Source: Chloroflexota bacterium
Lineage (GTDB): Bacteria > Chloroflexota > Anaerolineae > Promineifilales > Promineifilaceae
DNA: 64,000 nucleotides
NCBI GenBank assembly: GCA_018004935.1
Contig: JAGNBF010000010.1
Location: 12,653 to 76,652, forward strand
Direction: 5' to 3'
Made by a program: the position numbers and the translations under genes
Shown: positions 1-9,110 of the stretch, one piece after another
How the letters are laid out: the number at the start of each line of letters is the position of its first letter
How positions within the stretch are numbered: position 1 is the first letter of the stretch
Notes under the pieces: model-generated
What the model saw: only the letters and a program-made list of their open reading frames with translations
What the model was told of the DNA's origin: nothing
Database searches by the model: none

Positions 1-430
1 CTCCTGCGAAAATGTAGGGCGATTTGGCAAATCGCCCGGACGATTTACCAAATCGTCCTACAGATTTTCATCCCTCTTGGTGTGCCAAAGACACATGGGG
101 AACTCCTACAAAAATGTAGGGCGATTTTGTAAATCGCCCAGTGGACAATTTACCAAATCGTCCTACAGATTTTCATCCCTCTTGGTGTGCCAAAGACACA
201 TGGGGAACTCCTACAAAAATGTAGGGCGATTTGGCAAATCGCCCGGACGATTTACCAAATCGTCCTACAGATTTTCATCCCTCTTGGTGTGCCAAAGACA
301 CATGGGGAACTCCTACAAAAATGTAGGGCGATTTGGCAAATCGCCCAGTGGACAATTTACAAAATTGTCCTACAAATTTTCATTCCTCTTGGTGAGTGCC
401 CCACTTACGGGGAACTCCATCCCTCATTAA
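1..430. repeat. Tandem array of palindromic repeat family A (four units)
   Basis: Four units of about 102, 105, 102 and 110 bases begin near 1, 103, 208 and 310. Each has two short hairpins, GGGCGATTT/AAATCGCCC and GGACGATTT/AAATCGTCC, bounded by TGTAGG and CCTACA, then a spacer containing CATCCCTCTTGGTG and CATGGGGAACTCCTAC. Units 1 and 3 share one hairpin variant; units 2 and 4 carry CCAGTGGACAATTT. A reading frame stays open through the array because the period is a multiple of three, but the product would be repetitive and I do not call it a gene. Single copies recur near 33190, 51507 and 53570. Confidence 0.9.
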
Positions 431-484
431 AGAAACACGAATAAGAATAAACACGGTAGGCTTCACCGCGCCACAGGCCAAGAT

Positions 485-616
485 CGTTTTTCGCGGGCGG
501 CCGCCCGCGAAAAACGCCCCCTAAAAGGCCCACGCCCCTGGGGGCGGGGTTAGGGGTGGGGAACTCTGAGTAGGTAATCGCCCTAGACGGGCTGGCGAAT
601 GAATTGACACAACTGA
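485..616. repeat. Family E variable-stem hairpin followed by an M1 fragment
   Basis: A perfect hairpin with 15-base arms (CGTTTTTCGCGGGCG and its complement) spans 485-516. It is followed by the family E tail, CCCCTGGGGGCGGGG then TTAGGGGTGGGG. At about 575-616 lies a truncated M1 element ending in CTGAACAGTTA. This hairpin holds one of the few GCGGCCGC octamers found outside genes. Confidence 0.75.
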
Positions 617-673
617 ACAGTTACCCAAAAATTAACTTCCGTACACGCATCGCAAATAAAGGGTAAAATACTT

Positions 674-765
674 GTAACTATACACACCCTCAAGGGCTAA
701 GCTTGTCGAAGCCCGCTCTGCCTTCGACAAGCTCAGGCATCGCCATATCCCATCTGTATAGTTAC
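674..765. mobile_element. M2 miniature inverted-repeat element with 8-bp target duplication
   Basis: Terminal inverted repeats GTAACTATACA (674-684) and TGTATAGTTAC (755-765) enclose the common hairpin core built on CTTCGACAAGCTCAGGC. The flanks are an exact 8-base direct repeat, AAATACTT, at 666-673 and 766-773. It lies just 5' of the acyl-ACP desaturase. A longer reading frame runs through it, but the desaturase start is better placed at 847. Confidence 0.85.
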
Positions 766-846
766 AAATACTTTAACACACCACAACCCAAAACTGCACC
801 AGAATCGTATGCGCTGGTTGTAAAAATACCAAAAAGGATAAACCAA

Positions 847-1929
847 ATGAATAACTCCATTACCAGTTTACAGCAAGAACTGGTTGAACAGCGGCCGCAA
901 ACCCCTGTCGGCCTGCTCAGTAACGAGGAAAAAGACCGCCTGATTGAGCGCGGTTTCTTGGGGCTGTACCGCTGGTACGTCTCCCGTTCTCAAACCACCC
1001 GCAACTGGAACCCTAATACCGACTTCAACTGGCGTGCCTTCCGCACCGACCATTCTGAGGCTATCAACCGGGTTTTGGAAGGTTTTTTTGCCGTTGAACA
1101 ATATGTGCCCGATTATGTTCTGACCCTCCTGCGCGTTATTCGGCGGAGTCATGGCCGTTCCCATTTCCACATCCGCTGGGGATCGGAAGAAGAAAAACAT
1201 GCTGACCTATGGGAAAATACCCTTATCTTCTCCCGTTTTCGTACCCCCCAATGGATCGAAACCTACAAACATATCTTACGCGAAAAGGCATATGAATTAC
1301 CCTGGGACAATCCCATGCACATGATTTTTTATACCGTCGTGCAGGAGCGGGCTACTCAGGTCAATTACCTCAACACTGGACTGATCGCTTCCGGCAAAAG
1401 TGGCAATACTGAGTATGCGGGAGATGAAGACCCCGTTCTGGCCCGTGCCGCCCAGATTATCGCCATTGACGAAGCGGCCCATTACAACTTCTTTTTGGCT
1501 GGGGCCAATCTCTTTCTCTACTATTATCCGGCTCAGGCGCTAGAAGCGTTGCATGATGTCATCAAATATTTTGCCATGCCCGCCGGTGGATTGATTCCTG
1601 GTTATGAGCAGTTTTCTGAGGTGCTAATGCAATCAGGTATCTATGGGCCACGCCAATATTTGACCGATGTTTTGGACATGGCTCTGAAAAATTTGAGCAT
1701 AAGCAGTTGGCGAGCTTTTCGCAATGGCATTCGCCGGACACGTCAGGTTCCTGAACTGGATGGCCCTTTGCGGGAAACGGCTTTGTTTGATGTGCTGGAT
1801 TATGCCGAAGTCGAGAAAAAGGTTCAACGGTTGTTTGGGCGAATTCAGGAGTATGAACAGAAAATCGGGTTTGACCTGATTGATCCGACCCTGTTTGTAC
1901 CCAGTGGATTGAATGTGGGGACAGTTTAG
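847..1929 (+). CDS. Acyl-[acyl-carrier-protein] desaturase (ferritin-like di-iron)
   Basis: Predicted soluble di-iron enzyme that introduces a double bond into acyl-ACP, making unsaturated fatty acids. It has 360 residues, typical of the family. The two iron-binding motifs are visible: E115-x-x-H118 within a EEEKH run and E209-x-x-H212 within DEAAHY. E84 and E168 are plausible further ligands. The ATG at 847 is chosen because it follows AAAAAGGAT at suitable spacing, while the in-frame upstream extension lies in an M2 repeat element. A strong intrinsic terminator follows. Which carbon is desaturated cannot be read from the sequence. Confidence 0.88.
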   Translation: MNNSITSLQQELVEQRPQTPVGLLSNEEKDRLIERGFLGLYRWYVSRSQTTRNWNPNTDFNWRAFRTDHSEAINRVLEGFFAVEQYVPDYVLTLLRVIRRSHGRSHFHIRWGSEEEKHADLWENTLIFSRFRTPQWIETYKHILREKAYELPWDNPMHMIFYTVVQERATQVNYLNTGLIASGKSGNTEYAGDEDPVLARAAQIIAIDEAAHYNFFLAGANLFLYYYPAQALEALHDVIKYFAMPAGGLIPGYEQFSEVLMQSGIYGPRQYLTDVLDMALKNLSISSWRAFRNGIRRTRQVPELDGPLRETALFDVLDYAEVEKKVQRLFGRIQEYEQKIGFDLIDPTLFVPSGLNVGTV

Positions 1930-1964
1930 GGTGTATGAGAAGCCAGTCAGAGTATTATGAGAAG

Positions 1965-1998
1965 AACCCGGGTTTCTGCGAGAAACCCGGGTTTTTTT
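1965..1998 (+). terminator. Rho-independent terminator after the desaturase
   Basis: Perfect 13-base arms AACCCGGGTTTCT and AGAAACCCGGGTT with a GCG loop, running into seven T residues. It lies 35 bases after the desaturase stop codon. Confidence 0.85.
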
Positions 1999-2056
1999 GG
2001 GCATGGTTCAAAAGTCGGCACACGGTGCTTAACAGTATGGAGAGCGATTTGGTAAA

Positions 2057-2204
2057 GGCTGTGTTTCAAATGAGTTGAATAATTAATTGTTGAACTGTTG
2101 AATTGTTGAACTGTTAATGAAGCGGTAGACGTTTCTTCTCGTTAATCATTCACCAATTCACCGATTAATTATTTTCTTCCTCTCAACCGAAATGAAACAC
2201 ACCC
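2057..2204. mobile_element. M4 foldback element inserted into a family A repeat
   Basis: Termini GGCTGTGTTTCA and TGAAACACACCC are imperfect inverted repeats around an AT-rich core containing ATTAATTGTTGAA and TTCACCAATTCACC. The flanks TTTGGTAAA (2048-2056) and TTTGCCAAA (2205-2213) match at 7 of 9 positions. Both belong to a family A hairpin, so the element is nested. A sister copy at 33460 has an exact 9-base duplication. Confidence 0.75.
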
Positions 2205-2218
2205 TTTGCCAAATCGTC

Positions 2219-3616
2219 CTACTCCTCGCCCACATAGGCAATGCGGTACACCGCCTCACCGCTATAATCAAGCACATACAGGCAACCGTCTGGCCCTACT
2301 GCCACATCCAACGGGTTTAGGAAACCGGTAGCAAACAGGGTTGTATCCACCAGATAACTGCCATCGTCTGACGGAGCCAGTTCTATCCGCACCAGTTGGT
2401 GAATGTTCCATAATGCGACAAACGCATCCTGTTGGTATTCAATGGGAAACTGTTCGCCGGTGTAGAAAGTAATGCCGGTAGCGGAGCTATGCTCAGGGAA
2501 AATTTCGATGGGGCCGAGGGTATTCGTGCCAACGGGTGGGTCTTCAAAATAATAGGGAAAGCCGTAATTACCGCCTTCTATAATGTAGTTAAGTTCATCA
2601 CCAGGGGTGATGGTTAGACCATCGGGGCCGTTGTCAGTGGCGAAAAGATCACCCTGAGCGTTGAAGGCCAGATCAAACGGATTGCGGAAACCGGTGGCAA
2701 AGGTGCGTAGTTCGTCCACATCAGGGTTATAAACGAGGATGGTAGTGGCGTAAGGGTGGGTTTCGGGTTCAGCATTGGTGGTGGCCCCAACAGCGAAGTA
2801 GATCAACCCGTCGGGGCCGAGGGCTAGATCGTTGTTGGCGTGCCAGGGGTAGAGGCGAGCAGGTAAATCGGTGATCAGATCGTCACGCTCGTCACTCACG
2901 CCATCACCATCGGTATCGCGAAGCACGGACACGATACCACGGGAAGCGACGTAGAGATCGCGGCCGCGCCAGACCAGCCCCACCGGCGTATCAAACCCTT
3001 CCGCGTACAATTCAGGCACCTCAGCCGTACCATCACCATGATCACGGATAGCCCAAATGTCGCCATTAGAATCTGTGACGTAAAGGCGACCATCGGGGCC
3101 AAATTCCAGATTTGTGGGGACGCGGAAATAATCAGCACTATAAGTTGTGATCACAAATCCGGGAGCAATCTGAATATCCCCTTTCGCCGGATCCGGGGTA
3201 ATAGGTTCACGGGGCAGAGTCAGCCTCATCAAATTGACTATTGTTCCCCCAGTAATTAGCGGCACAAAAAGTAAGGTCAAGATTACAACCATTGTGCGGC
3301 CTTGCGCTAAGGCGGGCAAACCACGGGTTAAGACCAGACCCACAGCCAGAGCCAGGATTTGTGCCCCAATGACAACGGCTCCGGTCACGATGATAGGAAT
3401 GAGGTTGACGTGAATAACCTCTTCACCACCAAACCAGCGATTGCTACTCATCCACAGAAGTAGCCCCAATCCACTCAGGCTCTCTAATAAAAATGCCAGG
3501 CCAACCCAACGCCGCCAGTTAGCCAAACGAACCAGGAAAACTCCGGCTCCGGTTATGCCTAATAGAAGCGCAGTTAAAGTCAATAAAACCACTTCGGGAA
3601 GTTTAAATTCAAACAT
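2219..3616 (-). CDS. Membrane-anchored six-bladed beta-propeller, glucose/sorbosone dehydrogenase-like
   Basis: 465 residues. The first about 135 form four hydrophobic segments. An extracytoplasmic propeller follows, with repeated strand motifs such as NLEFGPDGRLYVTD, NDLALGPDGLIYFAVG, PFDLAFNAQGDLFATD and DVAVGPDGCLYVLD. This pattern is typical of PQQ-dependent sugar dehydrogenase-like proteins (GSDH/NHL type). Whether it binds PQQ or is catalytic is not shown. The ATG at 3616 is preferred over 3643 because AAAGAGG stands upstream of it, while 3643 has a run of C and no ribosome site. No operon partner: the HNH gene is divergent. Confidence 0.75.
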   Translation of the reverse strand: MFEFKLPEVVLLTLTALLLGITGAGVFLVRLANWRRWVGLAFLLESLSGLGLLLWMSSNRWFGGEEVIHVNLIPIIVTGAVVIGAQILALAVGLVLTRGLPALAQGRTMVVILTLLFVPLITGGTIVNLMRLTLPREPITPDPAKGDIQIAPGFVITTYSADYFRVPTNLEFGPDGRLYVTDSNGDIWAIRDHGDGTAEVPELYAEGFDTPVGLVWRGRDLYVASRGIVSVLRDTDGDGVSDERDDLITDLPARLYPWHANNDLALGPDGLIYFAVGATTNAEPETHPYATTILVYNPDVDELRTFATGFRNPFDLAFNAQGDLFATDNGPDGLTITPGDELNYIIEGGNYGFPYYFEDPPVGTNTLGPIEIFPEHSSATGITFYTGEQFPIEYQQDAFVALWNIHQLVRIELAPSDDGSYLVDTTLFATGFLNPLDVAVGPDGCLYVLDYSGEAVYRIAYVGEE

Positions 3617-4038
3617 GATGCCTCTTTTTTGAGGAACAGGCATAGGAGTTGATGGGGGGGGAGAAATTGTCTATGCCAGCCACGGCGATACTGTTTAGTA
3701 CATCTTCTTTCGGGCGGGTCTGGTGGATGAATTTATATGACTGAACGGTTATCTACTAACATAACGGGGTCTTCGGGATTTCAGGGGGTTGACACCATCT
3801 GTAGGGGCAACCCTTGTAGTTGCCCTCGGTGGGGCAGGCACAAGGCCAGCCCCTACATGTAGCCACACCCCGCGAATTTCGAAAGAACCACATAACGAAT
3901 TGTTAACACAAATTTGACTTTTCGCCATTCCCTAATCGTGAAATTTTGCGCTACAATATGAAGCGAGGATTGGGTGTTGAGAACTGAGTTCCCAGGTTAT
4001 GCAGGCTGGACCTGTCGTGTCTAAGCCGGTCTGCTTGT
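3617..4038. repeat. Intergenic region with M1 fragment and family I repeat
   Basis: About 3712-3749 matches an M1 end (TCTGGTGGATGAATTTATA then CTGAACGGTTA). About 3778-3893 is family I, a GC-rich palindromic block with GGGGCAACCCTTGTAGTTGC, GGGGCAGGCACAAGGCCAGC and CGCGAATTTCGAAAGAAC. Related copies are near 22330, 25826, 44855, 49600, 59680 and 60260. The last 140 bases before the HNH gene are AT-rich and may hold its promoter; no clear hexamer pair was seen. Confidence 0.7.
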
Positions 4039-4575
4039 ATGGTTATCGCACCTATGGAAGCAGTTCTTTTACTCAATGCCAGTTACGAACCCCTCCAAAC
4101 CATCTCCGTTCAACGTGCTGTTAATTTAATCCTGGCGGAAAAAGCCCTGGCGGTCGAAGGGGTAGCCCGCCGTTTGCGCACCGTCTATCAGGTTTTTGAA
4201 GTGCCCTCGGTGTTGCGGCTTACTTATTATGTCAATGCACCGCAAAAGGGGGCTATCTGGTCGCGTAAGGCGGTGTTGGAACGGGATCGTTGGACATGCG
4301 TCTATTGCGGCATCCGCCCTGGCCGTCGCCACAAAGGCATGTTTTTTCACCGAGCGGACTTCACCATTGACCATATTTTGCCCCGGTCACGAGGGGGCGG
4401 CAATACCTGGGGCAACACAGCCTGCGCCTGTGCCCCCTGTAACCAACGCAAAGCCGACCGGATGCCCCATGAAGCCGGGATGAAGATGCGCTTTGAGCCG
4501 AAAACACCTCGCGGCCGCGTCCTCATCGTCCAGGGTCACATCCCTCGTGAATGGAAAAAATACCTCGACTTTTAA
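4039..4575 (+). CDS. HNH endonuclease family protein
   Basis: 178 residues. The C-terminal half carries an HNH fold with two zinc pairs, C87-x-x-C90 and C131-x-x-C134, the DH pair at 111-112 and an Asn at 126 within GGGNTWGN. The N-terminal LNASYEPL stretch is characteristic of a widespread stand-alone HNH group in Chloroflexota, Actinobacteria and others, whose role is not settled. No methyltransferase partner is adjacent, so a classical restriction function is not supported. An ATG at 4054 would give the N-terminus usual in this family and is a reasonable alternative start. Confidence 0.85.
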   Translation: MVIAPMEAVLLLNASYEPLQTISVQRAVNLILAEKALAVEGVARRLRTVYQVFEVPSVLRLTYYVNAPQKGAIWSRKAVLERDRWTCVYCGIRPGRRHKGMFFHRADFTIDHILPRSRGGGNTWGNTACACAPCNQRKADRMPHEAGMKMRFEPKTPRGRVLIVQGHIPREWKKYLDF

Positions 4576-4800
4576 GCACCTGCCCTACCCCAAACATAAG
4601 TCATTCTTCGAGAATAAGATGGGTGGCGCGGTCAGGAGACCGGCCACAGCAATTCCGTAGGTTATTTGAGCCGCGTTCCTAAGCTGTTGCCAGAGCTTGC
4701 CGAAGGCAATACGAGGCTTCGACAAGTTCTGGCCTCGAGGACGTATACCTACGAGGCTTCGACAAGCTCTGGCCTTGAGGACGTATACCGTGGCGCTATG
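4576..4800. repeat. Intergenic repeats: family C block and a tandem duplicate of hairpin D
   Basis: About 4619-4656 is family C (GGTGGCGCGGTCAGGAGACC then GGCCACAGCAA). About 4710-4792 holds two adjacent 42-base copies containing ACGAGGCTTCGACAAG and GAGGACGTATACC. The copies differ at a few positions, which suggests local tandem duplication of an element arm. Confidence 0.65.
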
Positions 4801-5439
4801 TTAACGGAATTGCAAGGAACGAATCCGGGCCGGGGGAGCGTTGAACAAAACAAAGCGGTGCTTCACCTGGTAGTTACGCACATAATGATTAACGACCTGG
4901 CTCACCGCTTTGAGGCGGGCCTTTTCCTTTTTGCGCGACAAAACAGTGAAAATCGTCCGCCCCAAGGCGTATTCGATATAGGTCATCACCCCATCAGGGT
5001 TAAGAATCTGAGCGTAGGTATCAAAAAACTCTTTCACCAGGGCCGGGGGCAGATTGGTGAAAGGGACGGCTGAGATGATCACATCGTAGGTGGGGTTACG
5101 AGTAATCGTTTCAATGCCCGCCGTAAAAATGGTCACTTGATCTTTCACTCGTTGGAACGCTGGTTCGGTCTCAAAGCGGCGGGCGAGAAAAGACGTAAAC
5201 TTTGGCTCAATTTCATAAATATCCAGATGATCGCCAGGGCGCATATCTCTCACAATACGAGCGGTGATGGGGCCAGTACCCGCGCCTACTTCCAGAATAC
5301 GTCGGGGGGCCTCTTTTTGCCGCATCGCCGCCGTCATCGCTTTGGCCACAGAGCGAGAACTAGGGGTAATGGAACCAACTTCATGAATGTGTTGCAGGGC
5401 ACCCTTGAAAAATAAGGTGCGTTCTTTAAGCTGTCGCAT
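4801..5439 (-). CDS. Class I SAM-dependent methyltransferase, phospholipid N-methyltransferase-like
   Basis: 212 residues with SAM-binding motif I LEVGAGTG (49-56), an acidic residue after strand 2 (YEIEP) and SAVPFTNLP at the motif IV position. The order and the SITPSSRSVAKAM lead-in resemble PmtA/KsgA-like methyltransferases that act on phosphatidylethanolamine or RNA. The substrate is inferred, not shown. The start at 5439 is fixed by an AGGAGG ribosome site 5 bases upstream. The longer frame to 5538 runs into a repeat hairpin and is rejected. Confidence 0.75.
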   Translation of the reverse strand: MRQLKERTLFFKGALQHIHEVGSITPSSRSVAKAMTAAMRQKEAPRRILEVGAGTGPITARIVRDMRPGDHLDIYEIEPKFTSFLARRFETEPAFQRVKDQVTIFTAGIETITRNPTYDVIISAVPFTNLPPALVKEFFDTYAQILNPDGVMTYIEYALGRTIFTVLSRKKEKARLKAVSQVVNHYVRNYQVKHRFVLFNAPPARIRSLQFR

Positions 5440-5468
5440 ACTACCTCCTCTAGAAAAAGTATATGGAT

Positions 5469-5627
5469 TCGTAACTACTAAGGCTCTCAAGGGCTGTGCT
5501 TGGCGAAGCCTCATGTTGCCTTCGCCAAGCTCAGACAACGGCTTAGTAATCGTTCGGAAATAAGATAAGTGGCGCGGTTAGGAGACCGGCCACAGAAAAC
5601 TCAAAAGTTATTTGCGAGCAAACCCTA
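5469..5627. repeat. Intergenic hairpin D and family C repeat
   Basis: A hairpin with arms AGCTTGGCGAAGGC-like, bounded by GTAACTACTAAGG and GGCTTAGTAA, spans about 5469-5552. Family C (GGCGCGGTTAGGAGACC then GGCCACAG and TTATTTGCGAGC) spans about 5570-5627. They lie between the convergent-looking ends of two minus-strand genes. Confidence 0.65.
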
Positions 5628-5647
5628 AGGACTTGTGTAAAGCTATA

Positions 5648-8632
5648 CTAATTGGGCATGGTAGCAACCTTGGCTTCCCCCAAGAGAATCCAGGGAGCTT
5701 GCTGACCAATACGCTCATCCAGAATGGGGATGGTTTCATGGGTAAAGGCATTATAGAGGCGTAAGGTGGCGACGAACCGTTGCCCAGGAAACGCGGCCGC
5801 ATCCACAACAACCTCATGCGGTGACCATACTTCTGATCCGGCTACCCACTTGAGGGTGGGAATCGCCCCCAAAGCTGGCACTCCATCCTGCTCACTGCCA
5901 CTGCGCCAGGCCCACAATACACTTTCTGCCTGGTACCCAATCAGAGTCACAGAGAGATGATAATCACGCAAAACGGGCTGGCTGGCCGTAAACCATTGGG
6001 ATAAAGAAATCACCTGCTCTGGTGTTGGTGGCTCTTCAGGTCTGAAACCTGCGCCCAACCAGATGAGTCCCTCGCCCAGGGGCACATAATGAGTGGGTTC
6101 AACTGGGGGTATGATGGTCATGGTTTGCCAACGCCCCCAGGCAGTACGAAATTCAGGCAAAATAGGGTTCAACGCGGCCGCACCATCGCGCACTTCTGTT
6201 TGATACCCTTGCTCCGTTTGCCAGTGTAAATACAAGCGGGGTTCCGCCAGCGTGAAATCCCAATCGTAGCCCACCAGCCGCAACAGAGGCCGTCCACTGG
6301 GCACAGGGCGGTATACCGGGTTACGGGTAAATAGCGGCCGCGTCATCGCCGTCACCGTGAGGTTCGTGAGGGTGGTACGAGGCTGACCTTGTTCATCCAG
6401 CAGAGGTTGTAACCCTGTCAAACTAAACTGATACGCCCCTAACATTAATGCATAATTACCTGGTGCCGAACCGGGGCGGGGAGCCAGATGGAAGGAAGTG
6501 AGGGTAAGCCCGATGGCCCGCGGCCGCAAAGCCACATCTGCCTGCCCCAACAAAGCACCATCTGCGGCCACCAGATGAGCAAACAGGGTGGCCCCGACAG
6601 GGAGTTCGCCCAACGGCGACCAGGCGACTGTCAATACTGTTTCTTGCCCAATTTCCACCTGGGCTGGTTGCACCACATACCCCTGTACCACAAGCGCCTC
6701 GCCCAAGGTTAATAAGGCAGGTGTGTAACCGGCGGGAAGTTCCACCAATGGATCCTGACGGAACAGAAACGCTTCGCCATAAGGTTCCGGGGTTGGTAAA
6801 TGGCTATACGCAATTTCTTCAAAATGGGTGGTTATCACGGCGCGGCCGCGTGCCAACTCTTCCTCAATACGCCGCGCCCAGGTGTCATCATATTTTTCTG
6901 CCGTAGGGACAACATATTCCAACACAATATCTGGGCGTACCCCTTCCACCTCCTGCAAATAACGTAATGGGGTAAACCAATGCCACTCGGCCAGAAGGGT
7001 GCTATGAGGGGGGGCATTGTCTAGCCAGGGCCGCACGGTATCACGGGTATCGGTGACATGGGCCAGCCAGGTGTAGTTAGGCCAATTGGTCTGGAGTTGG
7101 GTCGCGGCCGCGAGGAAAATGAGGCCCAATGCGCCATACATCAGATACACGGGCAGGACAGCCAGGCCGGTTCTTCCATCCCCCCAGTCGAATAATTGAA
7201 GGGGAGCGGCGTGAGGTGTGGGGTTAAAACGTAAGCCTTGCCACCTGAAGTCTAAAACCAAAAACAGTCCATACCCCAACATCAACACCAGGGGCACGTA
7301 GGCGGGAAGCATATACTCGACGGTTTGAGGAGCGCGGTAGGTGGCCGTGATAACGGTATGCAAAAGAAAAGATCCACCCAATAGAAAAGCCAATTGACGC
7401 TCATGCCAAAGCAAAAACAGAAAGCCGATGACCATACCGGCCAGGAGTGCCGGGTGAAATTGGAAGGTCAGCACATTGGCCATCACCTGAAACCGTTGAC
7501 CAAAGGCCGCCCAGGAATCCAGGTAAAACAGATCGCCGCGAAAACCCAATCCCAGTGCATGGTTGAGAAAACCCTGGATGGTTGTCAGATCATCTGGCGC
7601 ACCAATGGCCCCCACGGCACCGCGCCAGGGCAGGTAAAGTAACGGCAACAAACCGAGTAAACCAAAAAGTAGCGGCCGCAACCAGCGCCGAGGCTGTTTT
7701 ACCAGATCAAAATCAATCCAGAGTAAGGCCAGGAACAATATCCCGGCCATAAAAAGAAGGGAAAGATGATGGGTCAACCCTAAACTGACAGCCAACGCCA
7801 ACAGCCACAACCACCGATCCGGAGAATGGGGTAGTGGATGACTGATACCTGATGTTTTTTCTTGGCCATGCCGTAACAAGGCATAGATAGCCAGGGCGGT
7901 AAAGAAGGCTGTCAGACTACGAATATTGGCTGTGGTGGCCTGGGCCCAAAAGGTGGTAGAAGTGCCCAGGGTGATCGCGGCCGCAATACCTGCCAGGCGC
8001 GTTTTGAGGTAGGCGGCGCGAGGAGCGAACGTGAGCACTGTTAAGTAGACCAATACCACGGTAGCCGCACTGGTAAAAGCGGAGAGCAGGTTGATTTTGG
8101 CGGCGGGTGCGGCCGCGAACGGCAATTTTGTCATCAGAAAAGATAACAGCGTATACAGGGGGAATCCGGGGGGATGGGCCACCCCCAGTAATGTACCCGT
8201 GTATTGAAATTCGCCATTGTCGGCAGGCAGAATATCTGGGGCCAGGGTAAAGGTGTAAAGGGCAACAGCCGTGATAAATAGAATAAGGGGAATAAGGACA
8301 GGGGTAAGGCGTGGGATAACGGGGGGTAAATCACCAGACTCCGGTCTCCCGATTGCCTGACCTTCTTTATTAATCATGAAGACAAATAAACAAAGCGCGG
8401 CCGCACTCCAGGCCCATTGCGGGTTTATTTCCGGATATAGGCCATACACCGCCAACAACAACAACGGCCAGGTTTGGGCCAGAGGCACACGGCGCAACCG
8501 CCAGCCCCCCACCAACATCACCAGGCAGGCCACAGTTAACCAGGCAAATGAGGGGAAAAAAGTGAAATCAGCCAGAACGCGGCCGCAAAAAAGCCCCCCT
8601 GCCACAACTGGCCCAATCCATATATGCCGCAA
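5648..8632 (-). CDS. DUF2723 / GT117-type membrane glycosyltransferase
   Basis: 994-residue polytopic protein. After several hydrophobic helices comes the hallmark DUF2723 loop ADNGEFQYTGTLLGVAHPPG (137-156), with acidic residues D138 and E141 and the HPPG turn. This corresponds to the catalytic periplasmic loop of GT-C enzymes. About ten membrane helices run to about residue 520. The remaining 470 residues are an extracytoplasmic beta-rich region, longer than in minimal family members. Likely role: transfer of a lipid-linked sugar to a surface protein or glycan. It is the first of several GT-C genes in the window. Fourteen GCGGCCGC octamers fall in about 3 kb. Confidence 0.8.
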   Translation of the reverse strand: MRHIWIGPVVAGGLFCGRVLADFTFFPSFAWLTVACLVMLVGGWRLRRVPLAQTWPLLLLAVYGLYPEINPQWAWSAAALCLFVFMINKEGQAIGRPESGDLPPVIPRLTPVLIPLILFITAVALYTFTLAPDILPADNGEFQYTGTLLGVAHPPGFPLYTLLSFLMTKLPFAAAPAAKINLLSAFTSAATVVLVYLTVLTFAPRAAYLKTRLAGIAAAITLGTSTTFWAQATTANIRSLTAFFTALAIYALLRHGQEKTSGISHPLPHSPDRWLWLLALAVSLGLTHHLSLLFMAGILFLALLWIDFDLVKQPRRWLRPLLFGLLGLLPLLYLPWRGAVGAIGAPDDLTTIQGFLNHALGLGFRGDLFYLDSWAAFGQRFQVMANVLTFQFHPALLAGMVIGFLFLLWHERQLAFLLGGSFLLHTVITATYRAPQTVEYMLPAYVPLVLMLGYGLFLVLDFRWQGLRFNPTPHAAPLQLFDWGDGRTGLAVLPVYLMYGALGLIFLAAATQLQTNWPNYTWLAHVTDTRDTVRPWLDNAPPHSTLLAEWHWFTPLRYLQEVEGVRPDIVLEYVVPTAEKYDDTWARRIEEELARGRAVITTHFEEIAYSHLPTPEPYGEAFLFRQDPLVELPAGYTPALLTLGEALVVQGYVVQPAQVEIGQETVLTVAWSPLGELPVGATLFAHLVAADGALLGQADVALRPRAIGLTLTSFHLAPRPGSAPGNYALMLGAYQFSLTGLQPLLDEQGQPRTTLTNLTVTAMTRPLFTRNPVYRPVPSGRPLLRLVGYDWDFTLAEPRLYLHWQTEQGYQTEVRDGAAALNPILPEFRTAWGRWQTMTIIPPVEPTHYVPLGEGLIWLGAGFRPEEPPTPEQVISLSQWFTASQPVLRDYHLSVTLIGYQAESVLWAWRSGSEQDGVPALGAIPTLKWVAGSEVWSPHEVVVDAAAFPGQRFVATLRLYNAFTHETIPILDERIGQQAPWILLGEAKVATMPN

Positions 8633-8769
8633 AACGTAACGCGTAATATACCCCCACCATACACTAGAGTTTATCGGTAATAACCATCCGAAGGTTTATG
8701 TCAACTGACGACACAAAGGTACAAACCTTCTGAAGGTTTCCCAATGCTATTACCAATAATGTCTACTGT

Positions 8770-9069
8770 TCACTGGTCACTATTTGCTGGCTTCCGTCGC
8801 CGGGCCAGCTCCTCTGCCACATCATCCCAGGTTAGATCAACCGCCACCAGCAACACCGATACATTAAAAATGAGATCCGCCACTTCAGAAATCAGCCGCT
8901 CCTGACCTTGCCCTTTGGCCGCCACGATAATCTCAATCGCTTCCTCACCAATCTTCTTGATGATTTCATCTACACCCTTCGCCAGTAGTTGGGACGTATA
9001 CGATCCCGGCGTCGGATTCTGTTTTCGTGCCTGCAAAACGGTCGTTAATTCGGTTAAAAAGTCATTCAT
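8770..9069 (-). CDS. hisE: Phosphoribosyl-ATP pyrophosphatase
   Basis: 99 residues, a complete stand-alone HisE of the alpha-helical MazG-like fold. It hydrolyses phosphoribosyl-ATP to phosphoribosyl-AMP and pyrophosphate in histidine synthesis. Visible metal-binding helix motifs are KIGEEAIEIIVAAK (E42, E43, E46) and ISEVADLIFNVSVLL (E82, D85 region). No other his gene is adjacent; it lies 41 bases downstream of methionine aminopeptidase on the same strand and may be read from that transcript. Confidence 0.9.
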   Translation of the reverse strand: MNDFLTELTTVLQARKQNPTPGSYTSQLLAKGVDEIIKKIGEEAIEIIVAAKGQGQERLISEVADLIFNVSVLLVAVDLTWDDVAEELARRRKPANSDQ

Positions 9070-9110
9070 GGGCTGAACTCATTTTGACTCTGGCGCGTCT
9101 GGGTCAGGTA

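Noticed and set aside
1-430. CRISPR array
   Set aside because: Units are about 102 bases, palindromic throughout, with no unique spacers, and copies occur singly elsewhere.
77-430. 117-residue protein encoded by the repeats
   Set aside because: The open frame follows from a repeat period divisible by three; no ribosome site or family resemblance.
703-846. N-terminal extension of the acyl-ACP desaturase
   Set aside because: It lies in an M2 element; the family starts near 847, where a ribosome site is present.
4666-5073. Plus-strand gene opposite the methyltransferase
   Set aside because: It is the reverse of a well-supported methyltransferase plus repeat sequence.
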